From Aquilaria yunnanensis (Eukaryota > Streptophyta > Magnoliopsida > Malvales > Thymelaeaceae): a stretch of 64,000 nucleotides of DNA. The notes under the pieces are model-generated. The model was not told the DNA's origin. It saw only the letters and a program-made list of their open reading frames with translations, and ran no database searches. The stretch spans positions 87,670,001-87,734,000 of the forward strand of contig CM077597.1 in assembly GCA_039654915.1 (NCBI GenBank). The letters run 5' to 3'. A program made the translations under genes and the position numbers. Shown here piece after piece: positions 1-13,350 of the stretch; within the stretch, counting starts at the first letter, position 1; every line of letters begins with the position of its first letter.

Positions 1-99
1 TAAGCACAGTATCTTCTTGCTCTTTTGGTTTATGCCTGCCTCCATAATTCCTGTTTTAGTTAGCATTTCATCGACTGTTTCCTGTTTATCTTTGTTTAG

Positions 100-3000
100 A
101 GCAAAGCAGGTCCCATGTTGATCGCGATCAATCCCTTAAAAGATGTCCCAATTTATGGGAATAATTTTGTCACAGCTTACCAGCAGAAAACCCTGGACAG
201 TCCTCATGTATATGCTGTAGCAGACACAGCATATACTGCAATGATGAGAGGTGAAAGCAACCTTCTTACCCTTTTAGATTCTCTCATAAGTTTTTAAGCT
301 AGGTTGGTAGGTTTTAAATTACTTTGTGATGCTGTCATACTTGCTCTTGATGCATTTATTTTTGTGTGATTTCTCAATAACTGGCAGATGGGATGAATCA
401 ATCGATAATAATAAGGTTAGTGGGATTCTTTTTTGCAATATTTTACTATGCAGTAAGGTTAAGTTATCATAGATTATCTCCCGGCTTTCTGCCTGGTAAT
501 GCCCTGATGATTCTAGTTGCTTTTTTTTTATTAAAAAATTTTCTACATCACTTACATTTCTTGTTAAGATCCTGGTGTTTAATAAATCAAAGTCATTTGT
601 ATGCTATTGAGGAGAATTCCTAAATCTATTTTGCAGTGGGGAAAGTGGAGCTGGGAAAACTGAAACAGCAAAGTACACAATGCGGTATTTAGCTGCTCTT
701 GGTGGTGGCATGGAGGGGATAGATTGTGGAATTCTTCATGCCAATTGTGTACTTGAAGCATTTGGGAATGCAAAAACATGCAAGAATAGAAACTCAAGCC
801 GATTTGTAAGTCTTGTGATCTTCCATGGTATTTCAATCTTTTCTGCCAAAAGATGTCAAAGGTTAATTGTCTGGCCACAGAATTTATTCTGACACCGAAA
901 ATCACATCATATCTGAGATGGTTAGTTAGATTAATTATTTCTTTTGTATCTGAACTTTTTCCAGGGAAAATTGATTGAAATACATTTTAGCTCATTGGGG
1001 AAGATATCGGGTGCGAGAGTTCAAACTTGTAAGAATTCAGATGAATGATTTTGTTCTGTTTTGCAAATCTGTTGATCTTTTACCTGCTTTACTGACATGA
1101 CTTTTTGCTGAATGTTGATCCATCAATGTTGGATGTGGGTAGTTCTATTGGAAAAGGTGATTTCTTTGTATGAGCCCTTTCTTTATTTCAGTTTTTTAAC
1201 ATATGCTACTTCTAAACTACATATCTAATGTTTGCTTTGAGCAGTCTCGAGTAGTTCAGCTACCTGAGGATGAAAGATCGTACCACATTTTTTATCAACT
1301 TTGTGCTGGTGCTCCACCAACTCTGCGAGGTATCATGTCTTTTATTTTCTCGTATGGCGGTGGTCAGAGGTGCCATATCACCAATCTCTTCAAGTTCTGG
1401 AGTGTTTTGGACATTTTCTGCCACTTGATGAGTCCTGAAAAAAACATGTAGAGTGCCCCAGATTTCCTACATTTAGCTAATGGACCAGCTTTTAAGTAAT
1501 CAAGAACTTTAATCTATTCAAGGCTGAAAGTGAAAGAACCTCGCAGGAGATAAAGCAAAACTGAAATGTCTGTTCAGCATAATAACAGAGCAAAAGACAT
1601 CTTCAAATATAACTTCGATCATTCCTAAAATATTCAATTAAATAAATCAAGTTAGAAAATTTAAAATATTTGATTAGACAGATCATGTTAGCAAGGTTTT
1701 AAAAAAAATCATGTCTTTTCTTGATTGACTAAGTTTGTTTACCAAATTATGAAACAAAAGAGATAGTTCATCTCAATAAGATTAACAAGTTTATGGAAGG
1801 AAGTTATCGAAATAAAATTGCAGGATGCTGTATCAGTCGTCTGGTTGTCTTATCCATCTCTAAATATGTGTAGTGCTGCCTTTTAGAATTTCTTGGCAAC
1901 ATGAGGATTAGTTGATAAACACCTCTCTCCCTCCCTCCCTCTGTCTCTTGTCTCTGTGATGTAAAGGTTATTTAGCAGTGGACAATTTTTGTCAGGTGGA
2001 TTTGACAAATCTTGATTCTGACATGCCTATTTGTTTAAAACGTGGGAAATTTGGGTCTTGTAAAAAAGAAAAGAAACCTGACACTGTTCTTTTGCAGAAC
2101 AACTTAATCTTAAATCAGCTGGGGAGTACAATTATCTTAATCAAGGTGGCTGCACTGTGATTGATGGTGTTGAGGATGCTGAGAAATTTCATGAGCTAAT
2201 GGTAATTCAATGCTTTTTCGTGAATTGTTAGAAACTGATTTCCAGTTTATTCTACCAGTTTGCTTGAACTTTCTTATTTCCGTTAATCCCACAGGAATCG
2301 CTAGATGTCATTCAAATTTGCAAAGAAGACCAGAAGCATGTATTTGCTATGCTTGCTGCAGTGTTATGGCTTGGGAACATATCATTTGAAGTGATTGACA
2401 GCGAAAATCATGTACAGGCAGTGGCCAGTGAAGGTGAGATTTGGATCAGTGGTTGTCTATGTTGTATCTAATGCAGAAAGTTTGGCATTTAATATGATAT
2501 CCAAAATAGTTGTTGGCTATGGAAAAATAAAAAGTGAAGTTAAAAAACAAGGAATCCCATGGTCACAATGGAATTAAAGTCAGATGTTTTAAGGTCAAGT
2601 AATTTTATAACATTAACCTATGTATTTGGTTAAGCCATTCACTATTATCAGTCTGTAGTAAAGTTGGTAAACAAATTGTCAAATTGAAAGGTCACGTAGA
2701 TAAACAAATGGTCAAAGCCTGGCTTTCCATAATTTTGTGTCTATGCTTGTCTAACAATTGTTTGGTTTAGCATTTTGTTTAACGTATATGATCTCTGCAT
2801 TCATATTCGTGATAGTTTGAAACTAATAATGAATTTGTTTGTAGATCCTCATAGATCTGATGCAGTTAAAAATTCTTTGTCGCAGCTTTAAGAAATGCAG
2901 CTAGCCTGATTGGTTGCAATGTTAATGCACTGGCGTTGGCTTTGTCTGTCTATAAAATCCAAGCTGGAAAGGATATTATTAACAAGAAAATGACCTTGCA

Positions 3001-6000
3001 ACAGGTTTGTTAAATACTAATTATTGTATTGCTTGTTAATCCCATTATAAGCTGTACAAAGATGACTATGCATTGGTACTGTGTGTAGGCACTAGTCTGG
3101 AGGGATGCCTTAGCAAAATTCATTTACGCTAGCTTGTTTGACTGGCTAGTTGAGCAAATCAACAAATACCTTAAACTGGGCGAACAGAACACGGCAAGTT
3201 CCATAAGTATCCTTGATATATATGGGTTTGAGTCATTCAAGGTATGTAGAAGGTTGTTTGTTGAGGGGTTGTAACAGACCAATCAGGTTGTATTTACTTA
3301 ATCATTTTACTCGTTTCATTTTCAGAAGAACAGCTTTGAGCAGTTCTGTATAAATTATGCAAATGAGAGGCTGCAACAACATTTCAATCGTCACCTGTTG
3401 AAGCTTGAACAGGAGGTGAGTGATTGCAACTTTCATGAGAAATATTCTGTTATGAACTGTTGCTCCCCAACCCTTCTTTTTACACTACCACTTGTGGCCC
3501 ATCGTGCACACACATTAATGACTACAATGGCTTTAGGAATGTTTAAGTGGCCATGTCCTAGTTAGTTACAAGGGGTTTGATACTGATTCTCTGCTGGACT
3601 ATATTTGGGGGTTTGACAGCTAAGCTTGGCTGGTCCTTGAAATTGAAAAATAGTTCTAGTTTTTTCTGCTTAGATTCTGGTCCTTAGAAATCGGTGTAGT
3701 CCTAAAAATTAGCTTGCAGAACCATAAATTTCTGTCTGATTTTTAGTATTTTCTGCTAACATCTTTTCTTTTTCTTGGATTATTTTCAACTCCCACGAAT
3801 AAACATTATAAAATTAGATGGCTATGAGTGGTAACATTGCAACTCATTTCATTTGCTTCAGGAATATGAATTGGATGGAGTTGATTGGACTAAAGTTGAG
3901 TTTGAAGACAATCAAGAGTGCTTAGATTTATTTGAGAAGGTCAGTTCCAGGATAATTATCTGTGGCTCTTGGGTTTATACGGGGCCTTATATGTAAAATG
4001 TCAACAAGCTTTTGTGATATCTCTTCAAAACATCAAGCGGCTTGATTTTCTGTTCCATCTGGAGTGCCATTATTAAGTTTTTACTTTTGCTGCAGAAACC
4101 ACTGGGGATTCTATCTCTATTGGACGAGGAATCAAATTTCCCAAAGGCAACTGATTTGACCTTTGCTAACAAGCTTAAGCAACACTTAAAATCTAATCCC
4201 TGCTTTAAAGGACAGAGAGGGAGAGCCTTTGGCATTCACCATTATGCTGGAGAGGTAAGTTATCCTCTCTGCAATGCTTGGAATCTTGAATTTAACAAAA
4301 ATTTCCCTTGTCTTAGTGGCTTATTTAAAGTTTTAATCTAATAGAACTATCCAGATATTTTAACTTGGTTACATTTTAGAGCAGACCAAATAAATAGTAT
4401 TTTGTATTCTGTTTCAGGTTGTCTATGATACCAACGGATTTCTGGAAAAAAACCGAGATCCCATGCATTTAGAATCAGTACAGCTCCTATCCTCATGTAG
4501 CCATAAACTGCTACAATTGTTTTCTTCCAAAATGCTTGACCAGAAGGGTAAGCCAGCAATTTCAGCAGATGGTCAAAAACAGAGTGTTGGTACAAAGTTC
4601 AAGGTAAATATGTCATAGTATTGTATTAGAGGCTAGAATACATCTCTGTTTTGTTTTCTTGACCTATCTAAAGTTTGCAAGAATTTGGGTGCCTTGCATG
4701 TGTGTGTTGGGAGTTTTATGATAGACATCCTTCTGGATATTTCTGTTTAACATATATACTCAACCTAATTGTGCAATATTTTATGTTCCTGTGAGTAAAG
4801 GACCATGACAGGGAAAATGATTTAGTATTTGTTGCCCATGAAAGGTGAATGTCATCTAAACATTTTTGAAATCTGAAGCATTAATTCATTTCTTGTAGGG
4901 TCAACTTTTTAGACTAATGAACCAGCTGGAGAGCACTAAACCTCATTTCATTCGCTGCATAAAACCAAATAGCAAACAGCGTCATGGCATATTTGAACAG
5001 GAATTCGTGTTACATCAGCTTAGATGTTGTGGAATTTTGGAGGTTGTTAGGATTTCAAGATCTGGTTATCCTACACGAATGACCCATCAAGAGTTTGCAG
5101 AAAGGTAAAGACTGATTCTCATTTTATGCACGTGCATAGATACGTGCTATAGTATTCCATCTTTGTAATTCAAATTGCTTATTGCAGGTATGGTTTCCTT
5201 GTTCTGGACACTGACATAGCTAGGGATCCACTAAACATATCAGTTGGCGTTCTTCAAAAATTTAACATCCATCCTGAAATGTATCAAGTTGGGTACACCA
5301 AACTTCATCTTCGGACTGAGCTGGTAAGTTTTGTGTTTGCATGGAAGCTGTTTGCTGTTTTATGCTTTTGTGCTGTGATTTCCATGTGAATGTGCTGGGG
5401 AAATGCATTCTAAAGTGAGGCAGAATTTTGATAATTCCAACAATCACTTGCAGATATTCACTGACAAAACCAATGATGACACAGGAGCCAACCGACTTAA
5501 TATCAGTAGATGAATTAAAAAAAAAAAAAGTCAAGGTTGCTATACCAAAAATACGCGTCATAAAAGTGCCAATTTTATGTATGGGAGATAACATGTTGAA
5601 CCGAAATTGCCTGTGCAGTCTGTTAATTATGCAAATACATCACTGATATGTAACCCTGCCCCAGGAAATCAAGAAAACTGGTTATCAACTGCTTTGTAGC
5701 TTCACAGCTTTGGAATTCTATTTTTAACTTTCAGTGGAAAGTAGAGTATATAGGTTTTTCTTTTCTTTTTTTTTTTTCTTCAAGAAAAAAATCAGTTCTC
5801 TTATTTGCATTTCTCCTGTGCTTTAATGTCTTCCTGGTTCACAGATTATTGCATTGGAGGACAGGAAAAAACAAGTGCTGCAAGGCATAATTGAGACTCA
5901 AAACTTTTTCCGTGCTCAACAAGCTCGAAAAAATTTCTGTGAACTCAAGAACGGAGCAATACTAATGCAATCAGGTGATGAACTCCCTCTTGCTGGCTTG

Positions 6001-7455
6001 AGGCACAAATTGTAGCTTATTTCCTCAGATTCTCCCCACTATGGTAGGATTTCCAGGTTTTCCTTTCATGGCTTGATTTGTGTTTCTTTCTGATGCAGTT
6101 GTTCGTGGTGAAAACATCAGAAAGTATGCTATCGAGGCAAGGCAGTGCAAGGTTCCTGCGTCCCTATCCAATGAGCAGTTGACGGCAATCGTACTCTTAC
6201 AGTCAGGTTGGACATGTTGCTTTTCAGCATTTTGCATCCTTCCACTCTGTTGCATTTTCTCATAATTTTACTTTCATGCTTGCAGTGGTACGTGGTTGGT
6301 TAGCTCGGAGACATTTCCATAACATGCATATCTGTCAAAAATCAAATCATGAAAATGTAAAAGCTAAAAGAAAGCCCAGGAAAAAGAGTTCAGAGTTGAA
6401 GGTATATTGTGATTCTTAACTGTCAACAAGCAAGCTGTTTTTAACTCTGCCTTGTATATAACATCTGCTGGTTAGATTCTTAAGTTTGAAATATGATTTG
6501 CTGTAATTTATTTTATATACAGAAACAATAATTGTCGAATGTGTTGTATAAAATAACGCCTTCACAATTTGGATGACCAGGACTTACTAGGGGAGCAGAA
6601 GATTCTAGTTCAGTCTTCTGTCTTGGAGGAACTTCAGATAAGGGTTCTCAATGCAGAATCAACTCTAGGCCAAAAGGAAGAAGAAAATGCTGCATTAAGG
6701 GAGGAATTACAACTGTTGCAAAAGAAGTGGGCAGATTATGAGGAGAAAATCAAAACTAAGGAAGAGAAGTCCCTGAAGCAAGTTAGATCTCGTCATGTAA
6801 GTGCTAATTCCTTCTGTGATATTTTCTAATAGAATCAGCAAGTGTCTGTGTGCATGCATATATGTAATGAGTGAGGGAGTGGGAGAGAATCAAATGCTAC
6901 ATATTAATTATTGGTCATCTGTTTCTCAGATTGCTTGAATGGTTTTGTCGATCTAGTTTATGACAATTTCCCTTCTTATCTGTTTCTCTATTGCAGTCGA
7001 GTCTTTCTGCAGCCAAAAGGAGTGTTACTCCAGACAGTGTTGGTGGTCAACCTGGAACAATTGATCCATCTCCTTCATTTAGCCGTTATATAGCTGAAGA
7101 TACAATGTCCTTTGGATCTGAAACTCATGCCAGAAGCACACAAGTAAAGGTTCGTAATGGTAGAGGGAGGGAGATCAATGGCTCTCCAAATGCAGTTACC
7201 AATCTAGTAAATGAATTTGAGCAGCAGAGGCAAATCTTTGATGAGGGTGCCAAATCTTTAATGAATGATAAAACTGCCCAGCCAATATCTGGTTCTGGTC
7301 CTGATGAAGAACTCAGGAGACTAAAACACAGCTTTGAGTCATGGAAGAAAGATTACAATATGAAATTAAAGGATGCAAAGGCAAAGCTTCATAAAATGGG
7401 GAAGTGGGAACCTCAAAAAATTCGCCGGAGTTGGTTGGCATGGATTGGGTTGTAG
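100..7455 (+). CDS. Class VIII unconventional myosin heavy chain, 3' part (5' end outside window)
   Basis: Actin-based motor. Plant class VIII myosins act at plasmodesmata, endosomes and the phragmoplast/cell plate. Inferred exons: 100-250, 388-415, 637-805, 965-1028, 1143-1156, 1245-1329, 2098-2201, 2295-2433, 2886-3004, 3089-3241, 3326-3415, 3862-3939, 4096-4254, 4418-4603, 4899-5104, 5188-5323, 5845-5974, 6099-6206, 6286-6401, 6581-6796, 6997-7455; they sum to 969 codons plus stop. Visible motifs are the P-loop [13 protein letters not shown], switch I (NRNSSRFGK), switch II (DIYGFESF), the actin-binding [17 protein letters not shown], a converter, three IQ-like segments (such as [15 protein letters not shown]), a coiled coil and the class VIII tail ([20 protein letters not shown]). 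There is no DIL/globular tail, which argues against class XI. The family is usually near 1,100-1,200 residues, so roughly 150-200 N-terminal residues lie upstream. No in-frame stop is seen. Confidence 0.93.
1143..1156 (+). other. 14-nt microexon of the myosin gene
   Basis: The preceding exon ends in phase at 1028 (donor gtaag) and the next starts at 1245 (after gcag). The family-typical bridge between them (TFLLEK before SRVVQL) is only found if the 14 bases after an AG at 1141-1142 and before a GT at 1157 are included. They keep the frame and encode the missing FLLEK with one base from the upstream exon. Inferred from phase and homology; no transcript was seen. Confidence 0.8.
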
Positions 7456-8031
7456 ACTTATGATGTACAATGCTCACCCTCTTGGCTGAACATTGGAAAG
7501 TAGCTTGAGTAAAAGGGTCTGTGCATTTGACGAAGTCACCTTCGCTCTCTACATGTGCTGTTAACAATGTCTCCGTCATGTTCTAATTAAGAAGGCACTG
7601 TGTACATCAATCCAATGTCTTATAGGATTTCTCATGTGCATGAGCAGATAGGAGTGGCAGAATTTCTTTTCTTCGTTTCTTTCTCAATTATCAGTGAATG
7701 GGTTGGCTTCAGCTATAAGTCGTCGACCATGTAACTGAAACTCTGTATCCAAGTACTTAAACATTGGAATGAAAATGTACATACATATTCGATCCTGCTT
7801 ATGTTTTCTTCCTTAATCAGCTTAAGATTGTCTTGGATATTTTCAGGGTTTAGTTTCTATTCTTTGTCCAAGTCCTCTCCATTTTCTGCAGTTAAATTTC
7901 AACCAGAAGGCTAGCACAGGTCAAGCATCATCGGATCACAGTTCATTAGATCTCAGTAATTGTTGTTTCTCTTAAATCTACAACACACTGCACATAATCC
8001 GCACACTGACGAGAGCTTAAATTGATTCAGA
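7456..8031. other. Convergent 3' untranslated interval between myosin and LHCB3
   Basis: About 575 bases between two stop codons facing each other. It must hold both 3' UTRs and polyadenylation regions. No other coding signal was seen. Confidence 0.6.
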
Positions 8032-9029
8032 TTATGATCCAGGAACAAATTTGGTGGCATAGGCCCAGGCATTGTTAGCAACAGGGTTGTCAAGGTGGTC
8101 AAGCAGATTCTCCAGGGGTCCTTTTCCGGTGACAATGGCTTGGACAAAGAAACCAAACATGGAAAACATTGCCAGCCTGCCATTCTTGATCTCCTTGACC
8201 TTCAACTCTGCAAATGTAACAGGATCGTCGGCAAGGCCAAGAGGGTCGAAGTACTGGCCACCCGGGTAGAGGTCATTGCCCTCCCCGACTCCTGGGAGCC
8301 CGTTGATGCGGTATCCCTCCACAAGGCCCATCAGCACAACTTGGAAACCAAGAACTGCAAGGATGCTTTGAGCATGGACAAGGTTAGGATTGCCCAAGTA
8401 GTCCAAGCCACCTTCGGAGAAGATCTGAGCCCCAGCCTTGAACCATACCGGTTCCTTGAAATCTACTCTCACCCACTTCTCCAGAACTTCTGGGGTAATG
8501 CAGCCCAATGCTCCAAGCATAGCCCACCTTCCATGGATGACCTAAAATATTGTACATTATTTGATATGCTTCAGTTCACCATTGAAGCTTCAGGATGACG
8601 TTTCAAAGACGAGAATTACTCACCTCAAGAGCCCTGTTCTTGGCAAAGGCCTCAGGATCAGCAGATAAACCAGCAGTGTCCCATCCATAGTCACCAGGAA
8701 ACTCTCCAGTGAGGTATGAAGGAGTCTGTGCAGAGAAGGGTCCCAAGTACTTCACTCTGTCTGGTCCATACCACAGGTCATTTGACTGCAAAGCAAGGAA
8801 AACAAATCCTCAGGTTCCGAAAATTCTTCCTCTTTAGCTTTTGTTTTTTCGTTTGAGAAACTTAAAAATCCTCTCTTTTTTCTCTGTGAAAGAGAAGAAA
8901 GGAATAGAAGATTACCATTGTATATTTTGGACGGCCCATAGGGACAAGATCCCTGAAAGGGTTTGAGCTCCTGCCCTGGCCAAGAAATGATGGCCTGAGG
9001 ACTGTGCCAGCGCTAGGCATGGATGCCAT
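8032..9029 (-). CDS. LHCB3: Chlorophyll a/b-binding protein, LHCII type III
   Basis: Thylakoid light-harvesting antenna protein of photosystem II (LHCII trimer subunit, chloroplast-targeted). Three exons on the minus strand: 8916-9029, 8624-8785 and 8032-8541, giving 261 residues, close to the usual ~265. Exon 1 carries a Ser/Arg-rich start of the transit peptide. The trimerisation motif [13 protein letters not shown] opens exon 2. The chlorophyll-binding helices follow, with [15 protein letters not shown] (helix B side) and [14 protein letters not shown] (helix C/A side). Type III is chosen over LHCB1/2 because of the distinctive stretch [20 protein letters not shown] and the N-terminus without the phosphorylated Thr region. 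The ATG at 9029 is the first Met of the transit peptide. All splice sites are GT-AG and no lesion is seen. Confidence 0.95.
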
Positions 9030-9135
9030 TTTCCCTCCAAAATAAGCTTGTTTCAGATATTTTAGCTGCGGGGAAGCTTACGTTGGTTGTTTTTATGGAA
9101 AAGGAGGAACTCTGGAACTGTGTAGAAATGGAAAT

Positions 9136-9147
9136 GAAGAATTTATA
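9136..9147 (-). promoter_or_regulatory. Putative TATA box of LHCB3
   Basis: On the minus strand this reads TCATATAAATTC, about 110 bases upstream of the LHCB3 ATG, a plausible TATA distance for a short leader. A CCAAT-like element lies further upstream (9241-9252). Position and match only; no transcription start is known. Confidence 0.45.
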
Positions 9148-9259
9148 TGAGAAGTTGAAGAAAGTCCAAAGATTTTTGGGTGGAGAAGAAGAAGAGGGAA
9201 GAGGTCGGAATTGTGGTGGGGAATTTTAGGGGTTTGAAAAATCAAATGGACCAATCAAA

Positions 9260-10185
9260 TAGCTGCAAAAGATTTGAAGTATCTCCATCTCATATCCTTC
9301 TATCCACATGTATATCAGTTGGGGGAATATTCCTCTGTGATGCTCAAGGTGATATCAACTACACCGCTTGTCGTAAGACGGCGCCGTTTTGAAGCAAAGG
9401 GTAGGCATTGGCTAGTCCACAAATGTCCCCCCCAACCCCCACCCCCAATTTAATCTGGTAGAGATATTATTATATAACCTATATGGACAATTCCAATGCA
9501 ATTTCACTTTCATCAACTTCCCTCTACCTAAATTTTCCCTAGAGATCGTATCAAAGAAGACACTATTACTTCACCAGCATAGGTTTCCCTCAAAGTAATG
9601 AGCTACCACTTCAGCTATCTTGTCCTCTTAAGTAACAAAGTAGTGCAGTAAATCAAACAGGAAACAATTCTATGCATGGCTTTTGGGGATTCATGTATCA
9701 GAAAATGTTCAAGCAATTCCATATTTAGAAGCCCGTTCCATCATTATAGAAACTCATAATCTATAGAGACCAAAGCCATTAATCCACTAAATAATGTCTC
9801 GACTTCAATGTTTATTCTGTAGACTAAAATGACAAGATTCTGTTTGCAGGGACTACGATGCAAGTATATCAATCTGAAAGCTAATACGAGAAAATGAAAT
9901 TGGGGCAATTTATGGATGAAAATTGGTCACTTACAAGTTACATGACACTTGTTATGCGTTAGAGAGGAATTAGATTGATCGTGTCTCCGGAGCTCCTGAT
10001 TTCATTAACTCCGGGCATAGCTACAAGCCTCGACCGGCAAAGGTGGGGGTGGTTTCACAGCAGCGATGTGCCGATGAAATTAGAGGCACTGTGGAGAGGC
10101 AACCGGCTGCCATTGCTTGCTTTATGGAGTTGGTAGTTGGGACTCAGGAGACCGAACCAAGATTCAGAATTTGATTTTGGGAAAA
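9260..10185. other. Intergenic / LHCB3 upstream region
   Basis: Likely LHCB3 promoter in its first few hundred bases (a GATATC-bearing and C-rich stretch near 9350-9450). Beyond that I see no coding region or repeat. Confidence 0.4.
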
Positions 10186-10642
10186 GTATCAAATTTCCTA
10201 CTATAGTTTGGCTTATGGATCAAATTGCCCACTATAGTTTTTCATGATTCTAATACGGTTACAAATGTTTTAGTTTTGATCAGATTGGCCACTAATGTTA
10301 TAATTTGGAACTGAATATGTCACCAGCCATTAAAAATCTAACAATAAATACGAGTAGTTGTTGGTTTTGAAATCTTAAGGTACTTATATAACTTTTAATG
10401 AATTTTGGAAACTTTGTATAATTTGTCATTTTCATATTTTTTTGTGACAGCCATTACCAGTCATCACCAGATTCACCATTGTTCCCACTAGAAATAATAT
10501 TTCAAATTAATCACCGTATTCTAATGCTACAGATAACCTAAATTCTGATAAATAAAACACACACTCATCCAATACCGATGTATTTCTAATCATCAAATTG
10601 TAAGTATGACAGTTGTTCTTTTATAAATAGTGGTGTCCAATA

Positions 10643-10915
10643 GGGATGACAATTGGATAAGTCAGGTTAGGTTTGGGTTAGGCCATTTAGATTCAAATTT
10701 AATCGGGTTAGTATGAATTCAGGTTCAAGTCGAGTTACTTGGGCTCAAGTTGATTTCGGGTTGAATAGATTTCAAGTTTAGGTCGGGCCGAGTCAGATTT
10801 ATTTAGGTTTGGGTTCAATACAGGTCGGGTCATTTTCAGTCTCAGGTGACTTCAAGTCGGGTTTCAAGTTGAATTTGGGTTGACAGTCAGGTTCGCTCAG
10901 ATTACTAGTATATAG
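10643..10915. repeat. Degenerate GGGTT/AGGTC-rich minisatellite (left copy)
   Basis: Irregular tandem variants of short units such as GGTTTGGGTT, TCAGGTCGGGT and TCAAGTCGGGTT. The block starts just inside the left inverted repeat and is mirrored by a similar block near the right end. Confidence 0.6.
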
Positions 10916-11404
10916 GCCGAAATGACTGAATTGATATATTCTTTGTTTGATTTTTCTAAAAATTTAAATTAAAGGATTTGATTTTTTTAGCGCAATTTAA
11001 TTTAATTTGATTAGTATGTTTAGATAAAAAAATTCAAAAGAAATTTTGTCATTATATTTTAGTACATATTTAGGTTATTTAAAATTGTTGATAATACTGT
11101 ATAATACTAGATTATTTTTCTAGACTCATATACTCTCCTAGTTATTATTGCACGAATCAACCAGACTCTCACCCAGTTATCACCTAGATACACACAATAC
11201 AACAATTTCGCTACGCTTTTGTTTCAATGAATTTTGTTAGAAATTGCTACAAAATGGAACACTAGTTCATTATTAATGACTAAATTGTAAAATTTAAAAA
11301 ACTTTGGATGAGAATGCAAAGATTTAAAAAATTCATGGACCTATTTTGTAATTATTATAGGTGACTGAAATAATTTTTTTTAAAATTTATGTACCTCACT
11401 GTGG

Positions 11405-11830
11405 TCTAACCTACACTTTGCCCCCTCTATTTTAAAAGCCTAATACTTTAGCCACTATTTCATTTACATTGTCTGACAGTAATTTTTGAAACTCTAATTT
11501 AAACTGTCTAATAATCATATTTCAGTAATTTCAATATTTTTAATATATTTTTTTCATAGATAACCAACTTTTAAAAAATACTGATATGCATTTACAGGAA
11601 GGAAAATATATTTACACAAAGGAAAAACTAATAATTTAAAATGTCTATTAACTATAAAAAAAAATTTAGAGAGATCAAAATTACTGAAAGATAATTATTG
11701 TACAATTTAAATTATAGTTCAGAAGTTGTTATCAAATGGTGTAAAAGAAACAAGGTGAAAAGTGTAGATTTTTAAAGTAAAAGATAGCAAATTGTAAGTT
11801 ATGGCAAATCTTAAGGGGTAATTGTAGGTT
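11405..11830. repeat. Fold-back MITE, family B, copy 1 (nested)
   Basis: The two halves are imperfect reverse complements around a centre near 11600. Left pieces such as CTGACAGTAATTTTTGAAAC reappear inverted on the right side, as do TTACATTGT and TTTAAACTGTCTAAT. A second copy lies at about 33225-33705. It sits inside the large inverted-repeat element, so it inserted later. No coding capacity. Confidence 0.6.
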
Positions 11831-12239
11831 TCCGAATTTACTGAATATGGAACTTACTTGTTTTGGAAGAATGCAAATATGGGACTTATTAAATATAGAA
11901 GTCCCTTCTCCAAATATGGGATTTATAGAAGTCCTTAAAAAAATGATTAGATTTTTTCCCCAAATATGAGACTTGCTAAATATAGAAATCTTTTCCCCAA
12001 ATATGAGACTTGCTAAATATGGAAGCCCTATAAAATGAAAGTTACTAAATATAAAAATCCTTTCCCTAAATATGAGACTTACTAATTCTAGAAGTATTAA
12101 AAAAATAAAAATTATTAATTACAAAAGTCAGCTTCCCAAAATATGAAACTTACTAAACACAGAAGTCCAAAAAAATAGAAGTTATTAAATATAGAAGCTC
12201 TATATATATGAGACTTACTAAATATGGAAGGTAATAAAA

Positions 12240-12712
12240 CGTGAAAGTTAAGGTTTAGGGTAATGGTTAAGATTGAGCGTTAATGTTGATGGTTTAAAGT
12301 TTTAAGGTTAAGGTTTAAAGGCTTACGATTAGAGTTTCAAGGTTAAGGTTAGAGTTTTAGGTTATGATGTTTATGGTTTAAAGTTTAGATTTAGGGTTTA
12401 TAGTAAAGGCTAGGGCTAATCTTTGGGTTAGAGTTTAAGTTTATAGTTAGAATTTAGATTTAGGTATAGTGTTTTGGTTAAGATTGAGGATTTATCATTT
12501 GGATTACGATTACTATGTATGGTTTTAAAGTTTAAGGTTAGGGTTTTGGGTTTAAGTTTAGGGATTTGAGTTCAATTTTAAGGTTTTGTGGTAAAACTTA
12601 GAGTTAGAATTAGGATTAGGGTTTAAGGTTTTAAAGTATAGGGTTTATTATAAAGGTTAAGGTTAGTGTTTATCGTTTTAAAGTTTAGGGTTTAGAGTTT
12701 TAGGGTTAATAA
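12240..12712. repeat. Degenerate interstitial telomere-like repeats (TTTAGGG-related)
   Basis: About 470 bases dominated by variants of the plant telomere unit TTTAGGG on the plus strand, such as GTTTAGGG, TTAGGGTTTA, TTAAGGTTTAGG and TTTTAGGGTTAA. Units are imperfect and of irregular spacing, so this is an old or TE-borne array rather than a fresh telomere insertion. It lies in the middle of the inverted-repeat element. Confidence 0.7.
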
Positions 12713-13084
12713 GTATATCTCAGAGACAAATAAAAAAAGTGAAATAAAATATTTGACCACATTAATTGTATTTAAAATTGGAGGAATAATTGAAAATAAA
12801 TATTATATTTTTACTAATTAAAATACGATCGAGATTTCTAAACTAATAAACTTAAAAGACTCATAAATCGATAAATACCAGAAGACCTTTAAACAAACCA
12901 AAAAAAGTCATTTTGTTAATTCTTTCTTCAAATATCATAAGATCCATAAACAAAAATATTTTTAAATTATTTTTAAGTTTCTTAAATTGCATGATCACAA
13001 TTGATGTACAATTCAGATAAATAATTAGTATATAAAAAATTATATTTTTTAAATCTCTACCAACTATATATTTTATGTTGATTT

Positions 13085-13350
13085 AGGTTAAAATCAAACC
13101 CTATTGGGTTTAGTCATTGGGTCATTTCGGGTTCAAGTTAGGTCAGTTTTAGGTTTGGGCCATTTTGGGTTTGAGCTATTTCGAGTTCAGGTCATTCTAA
13201 GTTTGGGTATTTCAGATTTAGATTATTTAGGTTAGGGTTTTCTCGAGTTTCACTTTAATCGAGTTTTGGTTCAAACATGGTTGGGCACAGTTAGGTTCGA
13301 GTTTTTTTACTTTTTTGATTGAATTGAGTCAAGTCATCGGGCCATGTTAG
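13085..13350. repeat. Degenerate GGGTT/TTCAGGT-rich minisatellite (right copy)
   Basis: Same style of units as the left block (GGGTTCAAGTTAGGTC, TTGGGCCATTTTGGGT and so on), lying just inside the right inverted repeat. With the left block it frames the telomere-like core. Confidence 0.55.

Noticed and set aside
2847..2885. Upstream extension of myosin exon 9 through [10 protein letters not shown]
   Set aside because: That frame hits a stop at once (CTT TAA). The acceptor at 2884-2885 gives the conserved [11 protein letters not shown] in phase.
5428..5646. Extra myosin exon encoding a Lys-rich frame
   Set aside because: It would interrupt the converter-to-IQ junction that is conserved without it. 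Exons 5188-5323 and 5845-5974 join in phase directly.
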